Notes: generated from the sequence alone by a model not told the origin. A stretch of DNA of 64,000 nucleotides from Solanum dulcamara (GCF_947179165.1 NC_077247.1:49954935-50018934), one strand, 5' to 3'. Positions 1 through 13,568 are shown, numbered from the stretch's first letter. Program-made: numbers and translations.

Positions 1-1709
1 ACGATGCAAAAGCAGAAGCTTGTAAAGACTATTTTCATTTTGGTTTCTGTTGTTGTAAGGCGGTTTAATGTGCAATCAAACAAATAATTGTGCAGCCTGA
101 TCCCTGCCTTCATATGCAAGAGTTAAGCTCAAGACTAACTTTGTATTCACACCAATGGAACTGTAATCATGTAAACAAGATTTATATTACTTATGCAGAA
201 ATAATTATGTTGAAAGCTGAGTTCTCTCCATCACACCCCCCACACACCCCCTCTTTTCATCTGTTAGGCTTCAACTTAATGTTCCATTATTCTACAAAAT
301 GGATGTCCACTCCGGTTTTTCAAAATCAACTCAAAGAGAACTCCTGATTAAAAAATTCAGTAGATAGGATGGAAAAGTTATATGCAAGAAGTATCGACTA
401 TTATACCAAACTCATTGACACTATATCCTCCATGATTTGGCTGTTATCTCCAGAAAGTTGGTGTTACAACATCAGCCAAAAATGCTTCTCTATTTAAAAA
501 GAATATAAGAGCATAATTTTAATTACTGCCTGACACATGAAAACTGGCAAAAAAAAAAGAGCATGAGCCTAAAAATATTTACGTCATGCTCTACTACTAC
601 AGTAAAAGCCACCGTTCAAAAGGGGTTTAACTCTACGCCAAGGGAAGACTGCCATATCTGCAGACCGTTGCTTCAGAAACTCCGAGAGTAGGATAAGGTA
701 TGGAGTACCTTCAAATGACACAAATGTATCGTGAATTCCTCTTCAACATCCCGGTATTTTACCCACCTATTCATAGTTCAAGACTATTCCACAGCTACAC
801 AAGGTATCAGTAAGTGAGCCTTTTCCTTGAAGCTCACAATATGATCCCAGCACAGGCAGTTGCTATTGATATATAAAGGAGTATCAGCTATAAACACAAA
901 TAAGAAGTCAGTATAAGCTACATACAGAAATAAGATGTCTTGTCTGGATGCAAGATTGCACACTGTACATATTAAGGGGTGTCAAATGAAAGATGAAGAT
1001 TTCTTTTCCAGAAAAAGTGGTTGTGCTTGGTCGGGTGAGGAGAGGGGTTAGTAGGAACACAATTCCTTTTTTTCACAGATGAAACAAAGTCCAAATAACT
1101 TTCGCTCAACACCTCAAGATTAAAGCCTAGCCATGCATACATCTAGTGCAAGACACATGAATTTTTACATCTGACAGGTCAACAAGTTAAAGAGGAGAAT
1201 CCTACTAGTATGTTACTATAAATACTATTGCATCAGTCCATAATCTAAGATCTTTCCTTCCCCACCACCACCTCTCCTTTCTTGTCTAGCTTTCTCCCCA
1301 CAAGAGAGTGAAAGAACAGGAAGTTTATCATTTGCCTTTGGTGCATAATAGATGGCAAGGGTTGAATATTAATTAACACAAATTTATGGTCCGGAAAAGT
1401 TCCTCTAACCTATATGTAACTCTTACATATCCCAACAAAACTTCACAGCACAGTATGAACCTATTATCACCTCTACAACTTAAGTAAATGCTGTCTTGCT
1501 GACACCATGACCAGCTTCCTCTTTCTATCAACAACTGAGGCACCATACAATGCAAAGCTTCACCAATGAGCGGAAGAACTATTCAGCTTAAAGATAATTA
1601 TGTTTTATAGTGATTGCTGAATAAAGAAGTTCTTACCTTGCACTGAAGAATGTCAGGCCTGCCATATTATTCTGATGAAGCCAGGCTTAAACATTAGCAC
1701 AATCTTTAT
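1..1709. other. downstream flank of pseudouridine synthase gene, no gene seen
   Basis: No coding segment with a recognisable family or credible splice structure is visible on either strand. The part nearest 1709 is probably 3' UTR of the minus-strand pseudouridine synthase gene. On the minus strand near 1640 there is a good donor-like sequence (CAAG/GTAAGAA), so a 3' UTR intron is possible. The rest is unassigned. Confidence 0.4.
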
Positions 1710-4700
1710 CTACCTCCACCAGGGCAATCTGGCACCATAACAGTGCTTGCCGTCGTCCCACGAAATCTGGCATGCCTGAAGACCTACAGCAACACTAGGT
1801 TCCTTCCCATGTTGTGCTATCCATTCGTCTATTGCAAGTGATTTATCATTTTCGTTTGTATATAGTTTTTTGTTCTTCCCAAATGGATTACTCCCAGGAC
1901 TGACCATTTCAGCAATTGCAGCTGGCATATACATTGAGTCACCTACCACTGGCGCACTACATGCAGCTAACTGTGCTCGAATCTGCCAATTATGGCCATT
2001 TATCATCAGAATATCAGTGATTCTCAAGACATAGATTTTCAAACTGAACTGCCATTTTTAGAAAATACTGTTTTGGTTTCTTTTCACGTCTTCATTTGTT
2101 TTGAGATTGCAAAAACCAGAGATAAACTTGTAACAATAGCTACCTCTCTCTCTCTCTCTCTCTCTCAAGAACTGTGAAACAGCGACTATGTTTTCCGAGC
2201 AAGAAACCTGATTTGAGATATTAGGCCTTTCCTGTCTAATACTTGCAGGAATAAAACCCAACTGGCAAGCAGGTCAAACAACTTGCACTCACAATTACTC
2301 AACTTTGAAACATCAAACATGAAAAATCCTGAGGACAGACGGCACAAATACACAAAGGAATCAGAAAACCGGAATTTAAATACCTGATGAGTCCGACCAG
2401 TTAGAAGGTTGATTTGGCACTCATATGCAAAGTCTTTCAAAGCCCATCCACAGCCCTCAAGGTTATATGTCCTCTGGATTTCACTCCTAGGCCAGGGTAC
2501 CTTCTTGCATTCTAAGACCTCAAGTTGGCATAACAACCATCCTTTCACAAAATCTGCAAAGCATAGATGCCAGAGGAAAATCTGAGCACTTTTGGAAGAA
2601 CATCCAACTCCTTATGGAAAACATCAACATCATGGGATGTTTGACATGGAGATGTACATATAACATATGATCCTTTCAACGATAGCTCTTTTGGGTGTTA
2701 GAAAATTGACAATAGCATCTATCTATCACAATTCATCCAATGATTCTTAAAATCTATCTGTTATAACCTTTTATCCAGCTTAGAAATCTCAAATTTTAGT
2801 ATTATCAAGCTCTCTCTCTCTCTCCCACAAATTTTAGAATTATCTATCTATCTATATGATCCTTTCAACGATAGCTCTTTAGGGTGTTAGAAAATTGAGA
2901 ATAGCCACTAGCATAACGACAATTGATTACTTATTTGGACTTGATACTTATTTTTCCTCACAATTCATCCAATAATTCTTAAAATCTATCTTATTTTCCC
3001 TCTCTCCCTCCCTCCCTTTCTAAGCAAAATATTAGTATTGCTACTTGCTTACCTTCAGAAACAAGTCTTGGGGCCATATTAATAGGACGCATGTAGTGTG
3101 TAAGTATTCCAACAGGAACCGGAGCAGCAGCAAGAGCAAGATAAAGCTTTTTGACCTTCTTCTCCTGAAAGCTAATAGATGAAGTTATCAAGAATACCTA
3201 ATGGCACACTCCACGAAGGACCTCCATGGTAAGGGAACATGAAGTCGTTATTCCCTATAACTCTCTATCAAATCTTTTGTAAGACTAAATGCAAAATAGA
3301 GGTGATTCTCACCCTGATTTTTCCATGAAATACTGAACAGTACTCCTTGCTCCGAGCCAGCACAACACTGCACAAATTAGAAATCATGACAGAACCTTTT
3401 TTTCCAATAAGTAAGAAATCATGACATGCTAGTTCACCTCTATGCTTGAATTTTGAAAAGGAAAATTTAAGTAGGATAAATACAGCCAATCATACCATCC
3501 TTCAGTGCAATTGTCAATCTGATGGGTAGTCAGCAGTGGAGCTGAAAATCCTAATGCTCGAGTAGCAAATGTAGCACAGCTTTCTTCAATGTTATCTGTA
3601 GTTCCTCCTACCTGAGTTTGAGTTGTCAATATGCAAAAGAGTTAGCTTATTGATAACGGAAAAAGAAGAAGAAGAGCCTAGAACAACATTAATTAATAGC
3701 AAAAGTTAAAAGGTAAGACATAATAAGAGGAAGACCAATGTCAGTTAGAAGTAATTTACTTGACAGAAACGAGTATCAGCAAATATCAGCTAGAGGATTT
3801 CACTCAACAGAAAACCATATTTAATTAAGACTTTTGTACTCACAGATGTACCAGCAGGTTTGTCTAGAACCACATAGTCGTCGGTTACAGCAATAATACG
3901 AGATTTCCAGTCAATGTCATAGCACCTAATCATATCAAATCTTACAACATTACCCTCTCACTAAAAGTGATGAGCCAAAGTAAGAATAGGGTGCAGTAAT
4001 TACCTTGGAAAGCGCTTAGGGTGTACATGCACCCGCAAATAGGTTCCAGCTTCAACAATTTCATCAGCACGAGTTATTCGGAAAGTTTTCTGAGCTTCAC
4101 GTACAGTTTTCCCTTTGATTGAAGTTCTCTTTCTCAAAATTGATGGATCTGTAACTTCTTCATACACTTTAATTTGCTCAGGACTGGCAGTCGTAGGAGG
4201 CTTAGGACATACAAGTGCGTAATACACAGCCCCAAACTGTATAAGGTCTTCCACATATCTTAATGATGAAAAACATTGATCAAAATATCACTTAACTGAT
4301 CCAAGATGACTATCACTCAACTCATCGGTGATCACTCTCAAGGTGTAAATTATAATATGCAGGAAAATAATAAAGAAGAATAGGACACAAAAGAAAGATA
4401 GAAATTTACAATGGAGGAAGATCCAAAGCTTTACAAATATATGCTAGAACAGGCCCTTCTTTTGTGACGACAAGATGCTCAACCCTTGGTGGGCCGTTCT
4501 GCAAAGGGCATGGCATCAAGCGTCCATATCTAAGGTGGCTGAAAAAGTGAAATAAAAACAAATAGATCAGTGTAACAAATCATAAAAATCAAATTGGATA
4601 CTAGCCTGGTGGAGGTTGATGACATTGGAGACATGTCTCTGCCCCATCAAAGAAAATTGTAAGTTACAAATCTAAATTTAAGTTGCAATACACCATCAAT

Positions 4701-6281
4701 ATAAGCTTCCTGCTCTTGTTTAGACTTTTTAATCTATCTAGCCAACAAGTACAGAAAACATTTTGCACCCCATGACCAGATATGCCGAATTCAGGGCACA
4801 TATACATGAGCAGCACTATTGCTGTCTACTCCATTAATTGCCTCTATCAAATGAAATCAACACACACGGAAAAAAAAGAAGTTCCCACATACAAATACAT
4901 TATTTGTTTTCTACAAATAAATTCAGATGTAGAAATGTTTTGTGGACATATAACATCAGTGCAGCTCAGATGCAATTACATCTTTTTCTTTAACTTTTTT
5001 TAATAACTTTGGCGTTCGGGCCAACTTGTGGCCTTTTTGAACTGTTTATACCAATGAAACTGGCAAATAGCCATTTTTCACGGTTAATTAAGTTTTAACA
5101 AGCGTTTTGTTTAGCCTGCTTTTAATGCGGAAATAAATTTTGACAAAAATACCCCCAAATTAAAACATGGAAAAACTCCAGGAAACTTATACTAGAGTTT
5201 GAAAATTTATCAGTTTGTTCATGAATCGTTCCTCGAATTTGAACTGATAAAGCTTTGACTCCATGAATTTATCAGTTTGAACTCCATGAATCATTCCTCG
5301 AGTTTGAACTGATAAAGGTTTGACTCCATGAATCATTAATTGAGTTTGAAAATGCAGCAAATTTCCATACTTAGTTGTGAAAGTTTGAACTCCATCATCA
5401 CTGCTGGAGTTTGAAATGACCAAAATTGAACTCTATAAATTGTTCATGGAGTTTGAAACTCCAACAAAATTTTCACACTTAAATTGTGAAATTTTCAAGT
5501 TCATAAATAATAGATAACTGTTTGACCTCCATGTATCGTTCATGGAATTTGAAACTCCAACAAACTTTCAAACTCGCACAAGATGTTAGAGTTTCACTTG
5601 TCAAAGCTTTGAATTCCAGCACAATGTGCTAGCATTGAGCACCGTTTGCCAGAGTTGTTAAGTGTTTTAGCTACGTTTTCTTTTTCAAATTTTATCTCAG
5701 TGAGTAAATTTTAATTGCCCGCTCAAAAACTAGTCATCCCACTTAACTTTTACTACTTTTATACCTACTATTTACTAAGATGGTTACACAATGATTTGAA
5801 AAGAAAAAAAAACAGTTTCCAACTGCTTTAAAATCCACTATTGAGATCTAAAAGCTTATGCTATTAGGATTTACCATTTTTCATTTACTTAATTATGTTT
5901 TTTAATGCAGTCAAATACCGAACAAGACATTCAACTTTTCCAGCAGTTTAACAAATGTAAAAACAAGAATTACCCATTTGAGGAAACAGCGTAAGAAGTT
6001 GAATTGATATCAGACAAAGCAGTGGACTGACAGCTGAAGATTCTACTGCAGGAAGAAAGGACCAATCTTTTGTAGTGATTCTTGTTCTTGAGCAGGCGGC
6101 TACGACTTGAGGCAAATGTGTGGACCATATTGAAAGGGAGGACAAACCCATTTCTCCAATTTGGGCTCCATAATCGAGAACCAATCAAACTGTTGCTGAG
6201 CATTGGAGTGAAACTCATCGTCTTTGGGGGGTTCTTGGAGGGTTTTGACGAAACTGATACTGTTGCAGGATTTTGAGACAA
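1710..6281 (-). CDS. RNA pseudouridine synthase, PUS6-like, probably plastid or mitochondrial
   Basis: Isomerises uridine to pseudouridine in RNA (RluA-type family). Nine coding exons on the minus strand: 6281-5974, 4538-4410, 4258-4004, 3925-3844, 3611-3496, 3367-3313, 3164-3053, 2553-2384, 1982-1710; together 1500 nt, 499 residues, all introns GT..AG and phases consistent. Exon 1 encodes a Ser/Arg/Lys-rich, acid-poor N-terminus typical of an organelle transit peptide. An S4-like region lies near residues 190-230. The core motif VVLDKPAG is near 249-256. The catalytic block reads HQIDNCTEG with Asp about 291, where many RluA proteins have HRLD. VVLARSK and GRTHQIRAQLA follow, and the protein ends in LPWW. 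The arrangement resembles Arabidopsis RNA pseudouridine synthase 6, chloroplastic (from memory). The start is the first Met of the open frame; Met22 is an alternative. Intron 1 (1.4 kb) carries a repeat. Confidence 0.9.
2142..2166. repeat. (CT)n microsatellite in last intron
   Basis: About a dozen consecutive CT dinucleotides inside the intron between the last two exons of the pseudouridine synthase gene. A shorter CT run lies at 2811-2824 in the preceding intron. Both are likely length-polymorphic. Confidence 0.9.
5000..5725. repeat. MITE-like insertion with internal imperfect tandem repeats, in intron 1
   Basis: Between about 5195 and 5620 short motifs recur many times in shifting order: TTTGAACTGATAAA, GACTCCATGAAT, CATTCCTCGAGTTTGA. 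Flanking edges look weakly like inverted termini (GGCAAATAGCCATTTTTCACGG near 5063 against the complement of the stretch near 5718-5745). This suggests a transposable-element insertion that lengthened intron 1. The family is not identified and the boundaries are approximate. Confidence 0.4.
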
Positions 6282-7084
6282 AAGATTTTTCTGGAAATTA
6301 CGATTAGACCTTCATACTTTTGAGAAATTATATCCAAGTCCATTAACTTTTTTGTAATGCACTAAAATATAAAATGGCACAACTTGTACAAGATTGGTGT
6401 AACTTGCAAGACTGAAGTATAGTTTTTTTCGGTTAATTGCTAAAAACCAACTATGCAAAAAGAAGGGTTTATCTCTCATATGATTGTCAATTTCATGTAT
6501 TACACATTGGTATGCGGGTTTATAAGACATTAGTATGTGAGATTATGACAATATAATTACTTGAATATAAAAAATTGAAGACCGGAACATAATATGAATT
6601 AAGTAAAAAAAGTCGTGTAGGAAAAGTTTATCCCATACTTGAATGCTAGTGTTTATCTACTATAATTTGTAGGCATATATCCAAGCTAACTAATAGGATA
6701 ACAACTCAAAAAGGCCAAAACTCGAACATAAAAAAAATGAGGTTCAAGAGAGAGCAACTACTTCAACTTTACGGATTCAGATATATGAATTATAGTAAAA
6801 CTTACTCTAAAACATGAAGGTAACATCACATCTTACTGATATTACCCTAAAAATGTTTTAGTTGATGATATATAGTACCTTGAGAATTAATTTTATGTTT
6901 GTTAATTATTGGTGTGTATAAATCGATTCATAAACATCTTACCTTCTTAAGTTTTACTAATTGAAAACTGTACTTTGAACAGGAAGAATATCACATATCA
7001 TATGATAGTAAATATGGTTAGACTGAGTTTTTTTTAAAAAAATTAATTAGATAGTAAAATTTCTTATTTTAATGTGTTATTTCT
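6282..7084. other. intergenic, likely promoter side of the pseudouridine synthase gene
   Basis: AT-rich sequence upstream of the minus-strand gene. No coding segment, RNA gene or clear repeat boundary seen. Confidence 0.4.
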
Positions 7085-9250
7085 CAAACTTTTTGTTAGA
7101 GAGAGCACAAGCGAGGTCTGGTAGAATGTTGAATTGTATGACCATGTCATGATTAGAAGGGTATTCTAGACGTAGCCGGCACTCAGAGACTATTGCTAGT
7201 TCTCAAGCGAACCACTTGGCATGTTCACACATTCATTCAATCAACACTCTATCAGCGGAAGACTTAACTCATCAAGAAAATAACTCAACATGATAATTAA
7301 ATAAATAGCTTATAAAATAAGTCCAAAGGCCAACAATCTACCTAATCCAATCAACTAAACTAGTATGAATGAAACTAGCCAAAAGACAATATCCAACCAA
7401 CACATCAACAATATATCTAGTCTATGAAGCCTCTATCATTACTATCTAAATGGTGTCAATGACAGGTTCATGGCTACCTCAAATCAGAATGAAAAGACTA
7501 ATCTCAAAGCAAGAATAACATAAGTGGTATCCTTCGAATGTAGAGGGGGACTCACCAATAAGCTGAGTGTGAACAGATCCTCAACGATGCGCTTGTTGAT
7601 GATCTCTAAAACCTATCTCTGCATCATTGGTCCAAATGGACGTCAGTACGTGGATTGTACGAGTATGTAAAATGGCAGAATAAAACATGCATAAGGTAGA
7701 ATAACAACAACTCAAGTAACTCAATTAAGAGTAAGGAACTTAATCGATATGTCATAAGTCTAAAGCAAGAATAAGGTTTAGACAGAGATCAATCATGTAC
7801 AATCCAATCCAATCAGAATACTATCAAGACATATATGAGAGTTTCTCTTATCCGACAACAATCACTTATGAACCAGTGATCGTACAACAAGCTCATTATT
7901 GTTGCTACAACTATCCAATTCTTTACCAGGGTAAGGACGAATCAACAAATCGTGGATCCAACAATCAATCAAGTCTTATCTTGTCAGAATAATAAAATAG
8001 GAAGATATATGACTTAATGGTTCAATCATTTTCTACGTTTGGTGATTTAGTTATTGTGTTTGAGTTATTACTTACTCTCACCCAATTCGGTGTTCGATAC
8101 TCCTCCCAAGACTCAATGCTCATAAGACAACCAATCTCAATCAAACCAATCAACAAGTCTCTTATTAGTTCACTAGTTCTATCCAATAAATCATTTCAAC
8201 CAATCAATTATCCAATCATTTAAGAGTAGTTGGGACAATCATTTATGACAACATTCAGTTGAGATCATTCAATCGGGTTCAATTATATATGAAGATATAA
8301 AGGACTATCAAGTTTCATCAAGACTATCATTATGCTTACATCCTAATCACAATCATGCATTCAGAAGTTCAAATCTCTAAACTCAATCCTTAGACATATA
8401 CATCCAATATTAGTCAAATACTATTAGGGTTAATGAAATAACTAGTTTAAATCATTTGTTCAAGAAACAAGTTCGTAGAAAAACATCAATTATGCAATAT
8501 TATGTTAAATTTAAGAAAATTCTCAAGAAACACAATTATGGGGACTCAAATCATTCATAAATCAACCTATCACAATCATGAGGCACGTGGAAGAACAAGG
8601 TCCATGTTTTAGTTTAGCCTTGTATACCTGGATGAAGACAGATAATCAAACTGGCAAGATTCTGGCTGGAAATCCTTGAACCCCAGCCCTCTCCCCTCTT
8701 TAGCCCTAGTTTCTTTTACTTGAATGCGTAAAAAGTCTACGGAATGGGTTTAGAAACCCATATAAGGTCGGAAAATGGCATATATCAGTCATGGGTTAAG
8801 TATAGAAAGGGTAGGGAAAAGATCGGAATGCCCCCTCTCTAAAACTGAAAAACGTATGAAAAATTACACATAAATCGCATTCCATGAATGCGCTTTATGA
8901 AGAAAAAGGTAAATTGCATTCAACGAATGCGTTTTATGAAGAAAAGATAAACAAAACTATGTTGGGGCAGGTACGCATTGTGCACTCTTCTGAAAATGTA
9001 ATTTTGCCCCAAAAAATTATGTTTTGATCCGATTGGCCTAAAATTCAATCGAGATCACTTTTTCATATGATTTTTTCCCCCGATCGATATTTCGGCCTCG
9101 GATTGGCCAAAAAAGTTAGGGATGATACATTATGCGTGTGCGCTATCCTCTAAGGGTGTTTTGATAATTTCCGGGATATAACAGACCATCTCATCTAAAA
9201 ACTTAAATTGTTGCATTTTTATTTAGTTAATTACACATTCAACACTTTTT
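7085..9250. repeat. older Solanaceae-type repeat split by a solo LTR
   Basis: The sequence left of the solo LTR (ending TTGAATTGTATGACCA at 7144) and right of it (starting GACCATCTCATC at 9184) become continuous when the LTR and one target duplication are removed. The joined text has the form of a dispersed repeat; a related stretch, ATTAAATTGTGTGACCA, is present at 14838-14854 in the P450 intron. The outer limits are approximate. Confidence 0.6.
7145..9183 (-). mobile_element. solo LTR of a Ty3/gypsy-type retrotransposon
   Basis: A 2039-bp unit running TGTCATGATT...GGATATAACA on the plus strand (TG...CA), flanked by a perfect 5-bp direct duplication GACCA (7140-7144 and 9184-9188). The ends resemble those of the complete gypsy LTRs at 46067 and 53416 (TGTCACGACC...GAATGTAACA), which sets the likely minus-strand reading direction. 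No primer site, polypurine tract or coding region adjoins it, so this is a solo LTR left by recombination between two LTRs. Near 8868-8945 it holds a short imperfect tandem duplication around the motif GAATGCG[CT]TTTATGAAGAAAA. Confidence 0.8.
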
Positions 9251-11677
9251 ATGGTCATTTGAAATTTAATTCTTAACTGATGAGCCCAATGAGAAATAAT
9301 CTTCAAAGAAATTTTTTTCGGTTAAAAATCTTCAAAGAATTATCTTCACTAAACACTTGTTTTGGGTGATTAGTTATTGTAGCAATAGTCTTTTCTTTAT
9401 TTATTTAAGTAACTTGTGTGGAAGCTCTAAATGATGGAGTTGTTCTTCGATATTAATTCTACTAATTTAGTAAGAATTGTTTTTAGGTTGTGAGTCATTG
9501 TATATATGTATAAAATAAAATAAATAAGTGAAGATATAAAATTAACATAAATTTTACCTTAGCCACATGTGATCACTTTTAGAAGTATTTATTGTCAAAT
9601 TTCTGTGGTAAAGAAAACTAACAATTTATTTTTAAAAATTGAAATTACAGAGCTAAAATAAAAGATATGAACCCAACAACTAATTTTTTTTTCTTACCCA
9701 ACAACCAACTGTTTATGTTAAGTTGAGCAAATTGTCCACGCCCGTGAAAGCAATTGCCGCCTAGTAATTAACAAATTGCATACGTTACATTTCTTCTAAT
9801 ATAATCCATAGAGTACCAAGAATAACCACTATATATCTTCTCCAATTATTGAATTCTTTGAATCTGTTGCTTCATCAATTTAGGTATTCATGTGCAGTGT
9901 CCAAAACTCTATCCTTGCGATAAGGAATATGTAGCAGCTAGCCAATAGATGAATTAAACATGTAAATAACTAGAATTTTAACCTGATAAATTCAATGTTT
10001 AACACAAAACTTCATTGTACTATCAAAATTATGCTTTCAGCTATAATACTTGATGAATTTTTTCATGAGTTCTATATATGCTCCACACAAAAAATAGTGG
10101 ATTCAGACGAATTATATGTTACGTAATAACTCAATGGCGAATCTCAAAATTCTTAAATCATGTATCTTAATGAATTAGAGATGATCCAAACGATGAAAAA
10201 AAGATCATTTAGTGAAAGTAAATTTCAAATATTGACCGGTATAGTGATATTTGATAACAGACAGTTGTTTTAAGTTTAATTATGAAAAGTGTTGGATAAT
10301 TAAGTATATTGTTAGAAATGCAAATACCAGGTCTTCTTGTAATTTTTGATTTCTTACTTATCTTCTCTTTTTTTTTAAATGAGTTTAAATTTTGTGTACT
10401 GTTAGTGTACTAGATTTCTAATACCATCGGATAATTTTAAAGGTTCTATATTTAACTTTTTATATAATTATAATTTATGACCAAAACATATTAAAGGAAA
10501 ATTGAATCCTAATTATAAAACCAAAAATCTTTCCTTTTCAACATCGTTTACTACATTTTATGTTTTCATGATTTTCATATCAGCAAAGTAATTTTTCAAC
10601 ACTAATTTTTTTTCACAACTGAATGTTATTTACTAAACTATGATTATTTGCTCTCAATATCATGGTAAATCAACCACTAAAGTAATTCTTCAACCCTCAA
10701 ATATTATGAATCTTAAAAGGGATAATTTTTTATTGTCTCAAATAGCTAATTTTTGAATTTTTTCTTGATGTTCATTATGAATTGTTGTAATTCCATATGA
10801 ATCGAACTATTAGTGGTCATAATATTTCCAATTAACACTCTGACCCGAAGTTCTTCTTTGGTGGGTATCCTTAAAAGTGGGAGATAAATTCTTTTGATGT
10901 CGTCATCATTATCGATTATTGCAATATAATCTTTGATCAATTTGATTTTGATTACATGAATATTTTTAAAAGACTTTGTTTTGTTCTATCTTCCTAGTGG
11001 GTTAATTTCATTTTCTTATTTAGTTCTCACAGTTTTCCACTTTATTTTGTTGGAATCGTAATGGAGACTAGAAATTGCTATGAGAATATTTTTGAGTAAA
11101 TAAACATTAGTTACAATAATCGAAATATAAAAAATACAAATCATTCTTTCAGAAGAAGTTCCTGATAAATACAACACAATGAATAATCTATAGATAGAGA
11201 AAGGATCGTGGACATATGGGTTCGGAAAAGTTTTTAAAAAAATAAAATTTGAGGAGCTATGAATACCGAGGTTTTCAAGCGAGAGAGATCAATAAGAAAA
11301 ATAAAAAGAATGAGTATTTGAATTTTAGAAAAAGAAAATAATTAGAAAAAAATTGATTACAAAATATTTTTTAAAAAAAAATTGGTTACCTATTGTAGTA
11401 GATCAGTCTTACCTGATAGTGTAAAAAAGTTATATACGACACAAAATTTAAACTCTTTTAAAATATAATAAATATTGTACGTCTGACCAACTTTTGCTGC
11501 TATATATTTAAAGTTAAGTAGCTTCATCGAGAGAACCATGATTTATAAATTTTGCTAGAAAAAAATCGGCTGCTTATGTAATCAAATGCTAGTCTTGGAA
11601 ACCTTCAGTCCACCTCCGATTTGATGTAATGACTGTTTTTTGGGATTTTTTTTCCAGATATGATAAACCTTTTAAGC
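9251..11677. other. AT-rich intergenic stretch
   Basis: No gene found. Around 9720-9900 the base composition is less extreme and a CTATATATC TATA-like motif occurs near 9829, but no open frame follows. Otherwise featureless AT-rich sequence. Confidence 0.35.
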
Positions 11678-12345
11678 ATAATTACTTCATGTGGTATAGT
11701 TTGTCTAATTACTTATAATGATAAACATAAATTTGCCATTATACAAACATTGTGGCGAATTATACAAAAGCTGTAGCGAATTATACAAACGTTATACCCA
11801 CGAATTATTTATATACCTAAATATACAAACACTGGTATACATATGTATTTGTATATCTGGCAAGGGAGATTGAGACAGAAGAGGAGAGAGGCAAGGGAGA
11901 TTGAGACAGAAGAGGAGAGAGGCAAGTGAGATCGAGAGAGGGAGGAGAGAGGCGAGCGCAAGATGAATTGTATATTTATATTTGTTGAATTGTATATGTA
12001 TATTTGTCAAAAAATTATATATATTTAACTGGTATACATATGTATTTGTATATCTGGCAAGCGAGATTGAGAGAGAGGAGGAGAGAGGCGAGCGAGATCG
12101 AGAGAGGGAGGAAAGCGAGATCGAGAGAGGGAGCAGCGAGGCGAGTGAGAGTCGAATTGTATATGTATATTTGTCAGAAAAATTGTATAATGGTAACTGA
12201 TATACATATATATTTGTATATCTGGCAAGCGAGATTTGTCATATCACGTAAATAGATAGCTATGTTTGATTCGAGCTGTAATTATTTTAAACTATACCCT
12301 AAATGTGTAATATAATAGTAAGGTTTGCCATACCGCGTAATTTTT
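11678..12345. mobile_element. MITE with GA-rich tandem repeat interior
   Basis: Imperfect inverted ends: AATTACTTCATGTGGTATAG near 11681 against the complement of CCATACCGCGTAATTTTTTC near 12330. Inside, a unit beginning TGGTATACATATGTATTTG and running through TATCTGGCAAG into an AGAGAGGGAGGAG-rich tract starts at about 11832, 12031 and 12198, giving two full copies and a partial third. The open frames in this stretch (for example 11982-12255) simply translate the GA repeats. The transposon superfamily is not established. Confidence 0.5.
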
Positions 12346-13508
12346 TCCTTTTTTTTGAGTTTATAATATAGTCCAGTACTATTTTATTTATTTATTTATT
12401 AAAAACACATGTTATGACATGCATATATATAGGTGTAAATTTCTTAAACAGCTTTGTAATATATCATGGTTTTCCACTTCCGCTTACAAAATAAAGGTTT
12501 ATAACTATTTTATTTTATTTTCCTTGCATGATATCCTCTTATTTATAGTTTCAGAATTTAAATATTTTTTTCTTTTCTAATAGTTTGGTTAATCCATTCT
12601 ATTTCTTATAACTAGGTTCCTTGTGGAGTCATAAAAGAGAAGAAAAAAAAAAGATAATTCAGTTGATTTTTGAAGTGGAGAATGACAAAAAAAAAAAAAA
12701 AAAGTAGGATGAGCAGGGACAAAAGTACTAGTATCAATTTGTGTATGCGTTGTTGGTTACAAAGTTAGACATGAAATAGGTTGTACAGTACCAAAGATAA
12801 TGTTTTTTATTATTTTCATTGTTTTAGTTTTTAAAATTGTTTTCTCATAGTATTTATTTAGTTTGGTCATAGATTATATTGTTTCCCCATATTTGGAGGT
12901 TGAGTAGTAGAGATTGCCATTTATTGCTTCTTCGTGTAAAACTTAGAATTTTTTCTAGCTAGTAGGGGCACCACTTGATTTAGTCACAGTAAAAGAAGAC
13001 TTTTAATGCATTCTATTTAATTCATTTGATATACACACCTGTCCACTTAAAATTAAATTCGAAAAACCTTACTATTATTATTATTATTATTATTATTAAA
13101 TAAGCTGTATTATTCTACTAATCTTTTCCTAGTTAGGATTTCATAATTTTGTTTCATTTTGACGGACTATACGTTTAATGGCAAATTATAGTAGTAATCT
13201 TCCAAACTGCAACCTAACTCATTATATTCAGGTCAAACTCTCTTTCTTTTCCCTAAATGCCCAAAATTACGAGTATAATGTTATAAATCTAATTAATTAA
13301 GTATCAAATTTATACGGAATATCAATATAATTTTTTAAAAGTCAAGTAGATGTCAGATATAGTTTTCCTCCTACCAAGTAACTACTACAATATTTATGGC
13401 CAGGTACGGAGATTAAATGTCTAGTAAATATTTTGTTGAGTATACAATAAATATACGATCAGTAGGTAGATAAACTCATTCACTCCGACCCCCTACCAAT
13501 TTTGTCTT
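12346..13508. other. upstream region of the P450 gene
   Basis: AT-rich, no coding segment. Holds a poly-A run near 12688-12703 and an (ATT)n microsatellite near 13072-13098. Cis-elements other than the TATA box could not be assigned. Confidence 0.5.
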
Positions 13509-13514
13509 TATAAA
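13509..13514 (+). promoter_or_regulatory. TATA box of the P450 gene
   Basis: TATAAA 55 bp upstream of the ATG at 13569, followed at about 13531-13545 by a CA-rich stretch (CACAACACAACACACTC) typical of plant transcription starts. Spacing fits a short 5' leader. Confidence 0.7.
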
Positions 13515-13568
13515 CAAATAAACCTTTCACAACACAACACACTCTAAAGAAAGAAAAAAGAAAGCAAA

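Noticed and set aside
90..347. 85-codon frame at the left edge
   Set aside because: No family resemblance, no splice or promoter context; likely chance.
11792..12255. Several overlapping frames on both strands
   Set aside because: Low-complexity translations of GA/TA tandem repeats.
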